A stretch of DNA of 64,000 nucleotides from Lateolabrax maculatus (Eukaryota > Chordata > Actinopteri > Acropomatiformes > Lateolabracidae): positions 13,198,501-13,262,500 of the forward strand of contig CM062204.1 in assembly GCA_031216445.1 (NCBI GenBank), read 5' to 3'. The notes beneath the pieces are model-generated. The model searched no databases. It saw nothing but the letters and a program-made list of their open reading frames with translations, and had not been told where the DNA came from. The translations under genes and the position numbers were made by a program. Below, one piece after another: positions 40,701 through 51,623 of this stretch (position 1 is the first letter of the stretch; every line of letters starts with the position of its first letter).

Positions 40701-41760
40701 TGTACAGGATACAATGCTCTTCATCCTTCAACTGTTGAACCGGCTTAGGAAAAACTCCAAAAGAGAGGAGAAAAAAAAACAGAATGCTGGATCCCTCTTG
40801 CAGGCATATGTGGCATAGCAATGCATTCATCATTGAAGGAAAGAGCCTTCTTTATTTCATGTGCTTTGTTTACATTAACCCTGATTAACATTAATCAGTG
40901 AACTACTGTAATTGTTATGGCCAATTAGATGGTCTATGGAGTCCATGTGTCCAGGACTCCAAATATAAGAAAATAAATGGGAATTAACCTTTGCATAACA
41001 GTAATTTCAGACTTTATTTCTGATTTTAAGGTTTGTATGTGGGATACTGCAAAAAAATAGTCCACACAGAATTACAGAATTCTTTTTCTTCTAGTTCCTG
41101 TTTTTTCCATTTAAAATTATTCTCTCTGGCTTTTTAAAAATCAAAAATAAATAAATAAATAAATCACAGTATGACAATGGCCAGGGGTGATGTGAGGGCA
41201 GTGTGACCTTGACTAACAGAGCACACACAACTGTAAATAGTAGATGAAAGCTGCACACATACAAAGGTCTGGATGATCCTTGGGTCAATACAGCCCTCTT
41301 CTGGTGTGTCAATGCTATTGCATGTACATTAAGAGAACGTGGCAAATTACAAATGAGATGCCTTTGTTCAACAACATTGGCGGTATCATTGTTAGAAATG
41401 AGAATGCATATCTTATAACTTGTAAAGTATCGACAATGTATTTTGATGATCACTTAAATGCATTTAGTATTGAGGAGGAAAAAGATGTCTTCACACTGAT
41501 CTGTGTAGATTACCTGGTGTATTACAGATCGTATGATTTCATATGACACTAATGAACAAATGTACATCTCCCCATACTGTAATTTTGTATGACTCCATGC
41601 TGAACTGTTTAGAGTTCATGAACTATGTTTGTACTGTACCTGCCTTTTAATACACAACATATTTGTGCAAGTTTTGTCTTGTATTTTTTGTCATTGATAG
41701 GTACGTGGGGTAGATGGTTGTGGTGGGTACTGTGGTTGGAGGAGGCATTGGTTGTCCACA
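37781..41760. other. Gene-free stretch upstream of the TAAR-type receptor
   Basis: The first ~100-200 bases should include the untranslated exon and promoter of the minus-strand receptor, but no convincing TATA box is seen. The rest is AT-rich with no supportable exon. Overlapping frames of 94-146 codons near 40.2-40.7 kb are C/T-rich with no domain. Confidence 0.4.
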
Positions 41761-42025
41761 ACATTTTACACCCTCAGAGTTAATTATGTTACACTCGTTA
41801 GTGTTACTATATTGGAGTCAAGTGTAGCCTGGTGGTGTTGATTTTCCAACACTGACACTAGTGTAGAGTACTATCAACACTACTCAGTGTTGGAATAACT
41901 GTGAGTGTTAAAATATGAACACTTTCAAAAGTGTTTATTTAACACTTAAAAGAATGGACACATACACACTTTTCTAGTGTTGAATTTAATCCTCTTAGAG
42001 TTGATTTAACACTGGCGATTTTGCT
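41761..42025. repeat. AACACT/AGTGTT-rich dispersed element
   Basis: Within about 260 bases the hexamers AACACT and AGTGTT occur many times on both strands, forming short overlapping inverted repeats. It resembles a non-autonomous fish element seen in spacers; family and ends are uncertain. Confidence 0.5.
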
Positions 42026-42154
42026 GTGTGGATTACACATTCACTAGAAAAGGCAATTTCTGAAGAAATTGCAGTGTGAATGCTGACTGCTGAGGGGTTG
42101 ACGCTAAACTGGATTGCTGAAGTTGAGCACAAAAAGTTGAATAATATCAACAAT

Positions 42155-42897
42155 GTATGACAGATGTGGAATAGTTGAATGTTTGTTAAAAGGCTGGCGC
42201 TATACTGGATTGCTTGCTTGAATTTGCTTGAAGCAGGTGGAGGGAGTACGAATTAGAAAGAAAAGTGGGAAATGGTCTAAATGGTATGAATGGGAGTTAA
42301 AAGTTGAATAAAACTAAGAATGTATAAAAGATGTACAAAATTGTTTTGATTAGAGTTTACACGTGAAAGTATGAATGAGCAGATTAGACTTGAAAAATGC
42401 TTAAAAAAACTCTAAAACTGGCATAATCCTGTGTGTGTGGTTCTGTGTGTTTGTCACATCCACCAACTGCTGTTAACTGCCATCTCAGTCCTTGGTCAGA
42501 CTGCACTAGAAAATTGGTAAATAGTCTAAATACTATGAATGAGAGTTAAAAGTTGAATAAAACTGAAAATGTATGAAAGATGTACAAATGCTTCTGGTTT
42601 GAGTAGAGTTCACACCTGAAAGTATAATTGAGCAGATTAGATATCAAAAATGGTGAAAAAGTCAAAAAATGTAAAACTCCTGTGTGTGTGTGTCTGTTTG
42701 TCATATCCACCAACTGTTGTTAACTGCCGTCTCAGTCCTTGGTCAGACTACACTAGAAAATTGGTAAATGGTCTAAATATTATGAATGGGAGTTAAAAGT
42801 TGAATAAAACTAAAAATGTATGAAAAATGTACAAAATCTTCTAGTTTGATAAGAGTTTACACCTGAAAGTATGAATGAGCAGAGTAGAATTGAAAAA
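42155..42897. repeat. Tandem ~246-bp repeat, left of the minisatellite
   Basis: Successive copies of a unit containing AGTTAAAAGTTGAATAAAAC, then TTTACACCTGAAAGTATG and a GTGTGTG run, are offset by about 246 bases (for example AATTGGTAAATAGTC near 42,513 and AATTGGTAAATGGTC near 42,759). The third copy breaks off at an A-rich point near 42,897, where the minisatellite begins. Confidence 0.75.
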
Positions 42898-45800
42898 TTC
42901 TTAAAAAAAAAAGGCAAAAAAAAATCAAAAATGACGAAAACAATGACAAAAACGACACTATAAACCACAAAAACGACAAAAAACAACAAAAACGACCCTA
43001 TAAACAACAAAAACGTCGCCATAAACAACAACAACGACCCTATAAATGACAAAAAACAACAAAAACAAGCCTGTAAACAACAAAAACGACAAAAAACAAC
43101 AAAAAACGACCCTATAAACAACAAAAGCGAGAAAAAAACAACAAAAACGACACTATAAACAACAAAAACGAGAAAAAAAAAACAAAAACGACCCTATAAA
43201 TGACAAAAAACAACAAAAAACGACAAAAAAACAACAAAAAACGACCCTATAAATGACAAAAAACAACAAAAACGACCCTAGAAACAACAAAAATGACCCT
43301 AGAAACAACAAAAACGACAAAAAAACGACAAAAAGACAACAAAAAACGACCCTATAAACAACAAAAACGACCCTATAAATGACAAAAACGACAAAAAACG
43401 ACAAAAAGACAACAAAAAACGTCCCTATAAACAACAAAAACGACCCTATAAATGACAAAAAACGACAAAAACGACCCTAGAAACAACAAAAATGACCCTA
43501 GAAACAACAAAAACGACAAAAAACGACAAAAAGACAACAAAAAACGACCCTATAAACAACAAAAACGACCCTAGAAACAACAAAAACGACAAAAAACGAC
43601 AAAAAGACAACAAAAAACGTCCCTATAAACAACAAAAACGACCCTATAAATGACAAAAAACGACAAAAAACAACAAAAAACAACAATAAAAACAACAAAA
43701 ACGACGAAAAGACAACAAAAAATGACCCTATAAACAACAAAAACGACCGTATAAATGACAAAAAAAAACAAAAAAGACAAAAACAGACAAAAACCAACAA
43801 AAAACTACAAAAAAACAACAAAAACTACGAAAAAACAACATAAAACGACCCTATAAACAACAAAAACGACAAAAAACAACAAAAAACAACCATATAAACA
43901 ACAAAAACGACAAACAAAACAAAAACGACAAAAAACAACAAAAACGACAAAAAGCGACAAAAAGACAACAAAAAACGTCCCTATAAACAACAAAAACGAC
44001 CCTATAAATGACAAAAAAAAAACAAAAGACAAAAAATGACAAAAAACAACAAAAAACGACCAAAAAACAACAAAAACAACGAAAAAACAACAAAAACGAC
44101 CCTATAAACGATAAAAATGACAAAAAACAACAAAAAACGACCCTATAAATGACAAAAACGACAAAAAACGACAAAAAGACAACAAAAAACGTCCCTATAA
44201 ACAACAAAAACGACCCTATAAATGACAAAAAACGACAAAAACGACCCTAGAAACAACAAAAATGACCCTAGAAAAAACAAAAACGACAAAAAACGACAAA
44301 AAGACAACAAAAAACGACCCTATAAACAACAAAAACGACCCTAGAAACAACAAAAACGACAAAAAAACGACAAAAAGACAACAAAAAACGTCCCTATAAA
44401 CAACAAAAACGACCCTATAAATGACAAAAAACGACAAAAAACAACAAAAAACAACAATAAAAACAACAAAAACGACGAAAAGACAACAAAAAATGACCCT
44501 ATAAACAACAAAAACGACCGTATAAATGACAAAAAAAAACAAAAAAGACAAAAACAGACAAAAACCAACAAAAAAACTACAAAAAAACAACAAAAACTAC
44601 GAAAAAACAACAAAAAACGACCTTATAAACAACAAAAATGACAAAAAACAACAAAAAACAACCGTATAAACAACAAAAACGACAAACAAAACAAAAACGA
44701 CAAAAAACAACAAAAACGACCCTAGAAACAACAAAAACGACAAAAAACGACAAAAAGACAACAAAAAACGTCCCTATAAACAACAAAAACGACCCTATAA
44801 ATGACAAAAAACGACAAAAAACAACAAAAAACAACAATAAAAACAACAAAAACGACGAAAAGACAACAAAAAATGACCCTATAAACAACAAAAATGACCG
44901 TATAAATGACAAAAAAAACCAAAAAAGACAAAAAAAGACAAAAACCAACAAAAAAACTACAAAAAAACAACAAAAACTACGAAAAAACAACAAAAAACGA
45001 CCTTATAAACAACAAAAATGACAAAAAACAACAAAAAACAACCGTATAAACAACAAAAACGACAAACAAAACAAAAACGACAAAAAACAACAAAAACGAC
45101 CCTAGAAACAACAAAAACGACAAAAAGCGACAAAAAGACAACAAAAAACGTCCCTATAAACAACAAAAACGACCCTATAAATGACAAAAAAAACAAAAAA
45201 GACAAAAAATGACAAAAAACAACTAAAAACGACTAAAAAAACAACAAAAACAACGAAAAAACAACAAAAACGACCCTATAAACAACAAAAACAACCCTAT
45301 AAATGACAAAAAACGACCCTATAAACAACAAAAACAACAAAAACGACCCTATAAACAATAAAAATGACAAAAAACAACAAAAACAACAGAAACGACAAAA
45401 AAGACAACAAAAAACGTCCCTATAAACAACAAAAACGACAAAAAACAACAAAAACCGACCCTATAAGCAACAAAAACGACCCTATAAACAACAAAAACGA
45501 CCGTATAAATGACAAAAAAAACAAAAATGACAAAAACAGACAAAAAAACTACAAAAAAAAACAAAAAAGACAAAAACAGACAAAAAACTACAAAAAAAAC
45601 AACAAAAACTACGAAAAAACAACAAAAAACGACCCTATAAACAATAAAAACGACAAAAAACAACAAAAAGACAACAAAAAACGTCCCTATAAACAACAAA
45701 AACGACCCTATAATGACAAAAAAACCCCCAAAAAAAAAGAAAAAAAACGACAAAAAAACAACAAAAACGACAAAAAGACAACAAAAAACGTCCCTATAAA

Positions 45801-47870
45801 CAACAAAAACGACCCTATAATGACAAAAAAAACCCCCCAAAAAAAAAAGAAAAAAAACAACAAAAAACGACAAAAAAACAACAAAAACGACGAAAAAACA
45901 ACAAAAAACGTCCCTATAAACAACAAAAACGACCCTATAAGTGACAAAAAAAGGACAAAAAAGACAAAAAACAACAAAAACGAAGAAAAAACAACAAAAA
46001 CGACAACAAAAAACGTCCCTATAAACAACAAAAACGACCCTATAATGACAAAAAACCCCCCCCAAAAAAAAAAGAAAAAAAACAACAAAAAACGACAAAA
46101 AAACAACAAAAACGACAAAAAGACAACAAAAAACGTCCCTATAAACAACAAAAACGACCCTATAATGACAAAAAAAACCCCCCCCAAAAAAAAGAAAAAA
46201 AACAACAAAAAATGACAAAAAAACAACAAAAACGACGAAAAAACAACAAAAAACGTCCCTATAAACAACAAAAACGACCCTATAAGTGACAAAAAAAGGA
46301 CAAAAAAGACAAAAAACAACAAAAATGAAGAAAAAACAACAAAAACGACAAACAAAACAAAAACGACAAAAAACAACAAAAACGACCCTAGAAACAACAA
46401 AAACGACAAAAAGCGACAAAAAGACAACAAAAAACGTCCCTATAAACAACAAAAACGACCCTATAATGACAAACCCCCCCCCCCCCAAAAAAAAGAAAAA
46501 AAACAACAAAAACGACGAAAAAACAACAAAAAACGTCCCTATAAACAACAAAAACGACCCTATAAGTGACAAAAAAGGACAAAAAAGACAAAAAACAACA
46601 AAAACGAAGAAAAAACAACAAAAAACGACCCTATAAACAATAAAAATGACAAAAAACAACAAAAACAACAAAAAACAACAATAAAAACAACAAAAACGAC
46701 GAAAAGACAACAAAAAACGACCCTATAAACAACAAAAACGACCCTATAAACAACAAAAACGACCGTATAAATGACAAAAAAAACCAAAAAAGACAAAAAC
46801 AGACAAAAACCAACAAAAAACTACAAAAAAACAACAAAAACTACGAAAAAACAACATAAAACGACCCTATAAACAACAAAAACGACAAAAAACAACAAAA
46901 AACAACCATATAAACAACAAAAACGACAAACAAAACAAAAACGACAAAAAACCACAAAAAGCGACAAAAAGACAACAAAAAACGTCCCTATAAACAACAA
47001 AAACGACCCTATAAATGACAAAAAAACCCAAAAAAGACAAAAAATGACAAAAAACAACACGAAACGACCAAAAAACAACAAAAACAACGAAAAAACAACA
47101 AAAACGACCCTATAAATGACAAAAAACGACCCTATAAACAACAAAAACAACGAAAAAACAACAAAAACGACCCTATAAACAACAAAAACGACCCTATAAA
47201 TGACAAAAAACGACCCTATAAACAACAAAAACGACAAAAAACAACAAAAACGACCCTATAAACAATAAAAATGACAAAAATCAACAAAAACAACAGAAAC
47301 GACAAAAAAGACAATAAAAAACGTCCCTATAAACAACAAAAACGACCCTATAAATGACAAAAAAGACAAAAACGACGAAAAAACAACAAAAAACGACCCT
47401 ATAAACAACAAAAACAACGAAAAAACAACAAAAACGACCCTATAAACAACAAAAACGACCCTATAAATGACAAAAAACGACCCTATAAACAACAAAAACG
47501 ACCCTATAAACAATAAAAATGACAAAAATCAACAAAAACAACAGAAACGACAAAAAAGACAACAAAAAACGTCCCTATAAACAACAAAAACGACCCTATA
47601 AATGACAAAAATGACAAAAACGACGAAAAAACAACAAAAAACGACCCTATAAACAACAAAAACGACCCTATAAATGACAAAAAACAACAAAAACGACAAA
47701 AAAAGACAAAAAACAACAAAAAACGACCCTATAAACAACAAAAACAACAAAAAGACAACAAAAAACATCCCTATAAACAACAAAAACGACCCTATAAATG
47801 ACAAAAAACAACAAAAACGACAAAAAAAGACAAAAAACAACAAAAACGACAAAAAAACAACAAAGATGTG
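42898..47870. repeat. 5-kb A/C-rich minisatellite (AACGAC-type units)
   Basis: Nearly 5 kb built from short blocks such as CGACCCTATAAACAACAAAAA, CGTCCCTATAAACAACAAAAA, CGACCCTATAAATGACAAAAA and CGACAAAAAACAACAAAAA. The plus strand is almost only A and C, with G mainly in CG or TGAC and T mainly in CCCTATAAA. Larger units of roughly 380 bases recur, for example around 44.2-44.6 and 44.6-45.0 kb. A sub-array with C-tracts (TATAATGAC, A-run, 4-12 C) occupies about 45.7-46.5 kb. Long open frames in both directions, rich in K-N-N on plus or F-V-V-F on minus, result from the composition and are not genes. Confidence 0.95.
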
Positions 47871-48175
47871 ATGTGAAAGATGTGGAATAGTTGAATGTTC
47901 GTTAAAAGGCTGGCGCTAAACTGGACTGCTGGATTGAATTTGGTTGAAGTAGCTGGAGGGAGTATGAATTAGTAATAAAAGTGGGAAATGGTCTAAATAT
48001 TATGAATAGGAGATAAAAGTTGAATAAAAGTGAGTATGTATAAAAGATCTTCAAGATTTTCTGGTTTGAATAGAGTTTACACCTGAAAGTACGACTGAGC
48101 AGATTACACTTGAAAAATGCTTGAAAAACTCTAAAACTGTTATAATCCTGTGTGTGTGTGTGTGTGTGTGTGTAA
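47871..48175. repeat. Tandem-unit repeat resumes right of the minisatellite
   Basis: The sequence from GATGTGGAATAGTTGAATG through GGCTGGCGCTAAACTGGA and AGTTGAATAAAA to a GT run (48,149-48,173) matches 42,161-42,440 with scattered changes. The minisatellite is therefore inserted into, or grew inside, this repeat. Confidence 0.75.
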
Positions 48176-48574
48176 CTGCACTAATCAGCTGTGTGTGGCA
48201 GGCTGCAGTCAGTGGTTGCCATGGTGATGGCCGCAGCACTTTTCCCCTCTGTCTCCCTCCTCAACTTTCTGGTCTCAGTTAACATTGCAGTATATGCAGG
48301 TCTTGGCTGGTACACCTGTCACTTGAGGAGTCGTAGAGCCAAAAGTTTACGTCCAATTGCTACCGTAGCCACACTTCTGCGACTGTAACAAATTTTCCTA
48401 CGTTCTGATGTAAAATCACGTATGAGGAGTGAAAATTGTGGTACTGGGAGCAATTTGAGTTGAAATTTTTGAGTTGAGTTTCAATCTCCCCTCCACTCTA
48501 CCAGGTAGGTCCCCCACTCTAGCTTTGAACATTCCACCACACACACACTCATGTAAAAATGTCAGAAGGGCTGA

Positions 48575-49225
48575 AATTTTCATGATTTTTGAAATGAGGT
48601 TGTGTAAAAAGTATGAATGATATGGAAGAGTTGAATATATGCCAGAAAGTCCAAAGTGGTGTGAATGTTTTAATGTTGGAATGACGTTTCTATGTGAAAG
48701 TATGAAGGATTTGGAAGACTTTGAAGATGAGTGGTTTTGAATGTTTTTCTCATTGACTTTCATTATAATTAAGTTTTAAACAAAGTTGAATATTTTCCAA
48801 AGTATTAATGGGATTTGAATGTTGAATAATACCTTGAATGTACGAAAGATGTGGAACTTTTACAAGTTTGAATGGAGTTTATAGCTAAAATTATGAATGA
48901 GTAGAGAAAAGTTGAATAGGCTTGAAAAAGTGGGAAAATGTGGAAATTTTGAACATTCCAAAATTCCTGGAAAACGTTGAAATATTTCGGACAGTATGAA
49001 TGTTATGAAAAAGTTGAATACAAGCAATAATGTCCTAATTGAGCTGAACGTTTTGATATTTGAATGAAGTTTCTACGTTGAATAATGTGGAAGGAGAAGA
49101 CGCGCAAAAAAAGCGGTCTGAAGAATAATAATAATACATTTTTAGAATGTATGTAGAATAACATATGTTGTGAATGCCTTCAGCATTCACTGTATGCAGT
49201 ACTGTGTGGGCACAAACTACACACA
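48575..49225. repeat. GTTGAAT-rich dispersed element with inverted-repeat core
   Basis: Repeated phrases GTTGAATA, TATGAATG and GATGTGGAA link this stretch to the 246-bp unit. Near its right end an exact 8-bp inverted repeat, GTGAATGC (49,170-49,177) and GCATTCAC (49,183-49,190), flanks CTTCA, after an AATAATAATA run. It looks like a degraded non-autonomous element; ends are approximate. Confidence 0.45.
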
Positions 49226-49437
49226 TCAGTCACACAAACCCCAGTCCCATGTGTGACCCTAATTTACACAATTAGCCATGAAAGCATTTTAACATACAAC
49301 ATGGAGATGTGGCAAAAAAGCAGAACAGTCTCTAAAGACACTCCAAACATCTATAAATGCTACCATTTCAAACTCTGTTGAGCTTCTATGTGTAATTTGT
49401 TTATTCTATTTGTTGCCCAAGAATGATCTTAAGATTA

Positions 49438-49746
49438 AGATTGAAATCTTTATTTGGCAGTGAAATGGTATGCAACTGTACACACACACAAAGAATTTGT
49501 TTTTACACCCCATACATACAGGCCCTTCAATACATGCATATATATAGAGTCCCGTAACGTGCGCGGAGAGGACTTAGGGTGAAGGCACCCCCATTCTTCA
49601 GCAGGGTCGGTGCCTTGAGCAAGGCACCTTGGCAGTGCTCTGGAGGTGGACTGGAGCCTCTCCAACCGCCAATCCACACTCTGTGTTTTTGTCTCGGCGG
49701 GAACTCGGGGAACCAAAGTCCCCTACCCACTGAGCCACTGCCACTT
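49438..49746 (-). mobile_element. SINE-like element with tRNA-like head
   Basis: On the minus strand the element begins near 49,744 with GTGGCAGTGGCTCAGTGGGT, an A-box-like start of a tRNA gene; the B box is weak. It passes through a lagging-strand segment reading GGTGCCTTGCTCAAGG and ends near 49,438 with a CCAAATAAAGATTTCAATC tail. The layout matches, from memory, a common teleost SINE group different from the copy at 16.3 kb. Overlapping frames of 78-88 codons are not genes. Confidence 0.55.
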
Positions 49747-51623
49747 ATAGTGCTCTTATTAGTAGTGAGCACTGTCTCTACAAACTATTTATTAACTACT
49801 CTGATGACTGTGTGAAGATACCATGGCCAAAGATAAAAAGCCTATTCTTGTTTGAAAGTAATATACCAGTGCATACCAGTGAAGCCTTGAGTAAGCTCTT
49901 TACCCCTCAAGGTGGAGTGTGGTGTTGCTACTTAACCAGGCTACTAGGTACTTTGGATCCCCTGTCGCCTGCCGAATTATTTGGGTGACCCAGTCTCATG
50001 CATGTTTCTTTGTTTTAAATGTTGACAATTCAGACATTGCTATCAGAACAAGATACACTTTGATTTGTAGACAAAAGACACTTGCAGGTTTAGAAACTGT
50101 TGACACATATGTGTACAGTGTGCAACTGTGGTAGAGACTATAAAATCAAAAACTTACTGCGTATTCTAATGCGACCCTTTGGCCAAATAACCGTATAATG
50201 TTAAAATTTGGCCAATAAGAAAAGGAAAGACCTTCAAAACATGAGTCCTATGTAAGTCACTGATCGTCAGGACACCTACTTGCTGAGTTAACGATACCAA
50301 AAATTGTGGACACTTACTCCATTCTAATGTGAGTAGTGGTGTTCAGGACAAGATAGAATTGCACATGACATGCATCAAATAGCTTAATCTTGCCAGGATG
50401 TTCCTCTTTACAGGGTTTCTCATTGACAATGACCAATTCGGCAATGATCATAAACCCTGTTGTTGACAGTTACAAATACAGAAAACTTTGAAATGGTTCG
50501 GTTCTAGTCAGTCATCGTACAACTGTTATATACCATATCGATTACCCACTATTGAAAAAAAAAATAAAAATGAAAAATATGTTTTTTTGATGTATTACAA
50601 AAAGAAAAAGAGACTAAAAGAAGAATTTAACAAATACCAACAGGATAATTTTAAAGGTAATGTTTTAATACTTTATTGATTTACATACATTGATTTAAGA
50701 TGCCCTTTTTTATTATTTCCCCTTCTCAAAAACATACAGGAAGAATCAGTATTTTAATTCAAACTGTTATATAATCTTTCAAGATTGTATGATAGTACCT
50801 GGGCATTTTTAAACAATATTCAGCAATCCACTTGCCACATTAGTCACTTGATACTGGATGATTCTGTAAAATCCAACATTATGTCCAATAGCAACGTATT
50901 TGAATTTTCAATGCCAACGTTTTTTCCTTTAGTATTCTCACATGGCAACTGTAGTGTCGTTAAGGTAAGCTACCCAGCACTACATGGTTATGGTAAGGGA
51001 GGATATTTCTTCATGGTTAAATATGTTTAAAAACTCCAACATTAATGTTTGCTCTCAGATGTAATATGAATCATTGGTCTCCATCACCAAGATCATGTTA
51101 TCTCACTGCCCTTAACTTACAGTATTTTAACTGCACACTTATTCCTTCATTCACACCAAACAATGACACTGGATGTGAATTGTGTCATACTGAATCATAC
51201 AATAGTTTTAATTGTAAATAAATATTTAGTACATTGTCCTTTAACATATGTATTTGCATTTTTTTAAATGTTAACAATGCCACATGAAAAATAGAATATA
51301 AAGAAGAATTTACAAAACAAATACAGTGAATGGCAACTGCTACAAAAATGCCAAAAAGTATAAAACATGGTATTTTTGATCTTACAATCTTAATGATTAG
51401 TTCTTAAAAATAAAATGGAATCAAAACACAAGGGATTGTAAAATAAAGTGTTGAAAATACTGTGAAACTTTCTTAAATTTTGACACATAGTACACATCTT
51501 TTTACCATGTATTGATAAATTTCATAATGCACACCTGTGTCTTGTTTGTTGGTTGTTGGTACAACTTCCACACAGAATAGTAAAATCTACTGGCCCAGTC
51601 AGTCGGTCTGCCTTGGGTGCCGG
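49747..51623. other. Gene-free stretch including the mucin 3' flank
   Basis: No exon is seen. The 3' untranslated region of the minus-strand mucin gene should occupy its right-hand part; on the minus strand an ATTAAA variant signal lies near 51,207-51,212 and an AATAAA near 50,670. Neither can be chosen without transcript data. Confidence 0.4.

Noticed and set aside
42810..47871. Long open frames in the minisatellite, including one of 454 codons on the minus strand rich in F and V
   Set aside because: They follow from a repeat with few stop codons in any frame; the products are low-complexity and unrelated to any family, and frames overlap on both strands.
48191..48388. 65-codon frame with a hydrophobic middle
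   Set aside because: It adjoins dispersed repeat DNA, has no ATG in a good context, no splice partners and no recognisable domain.
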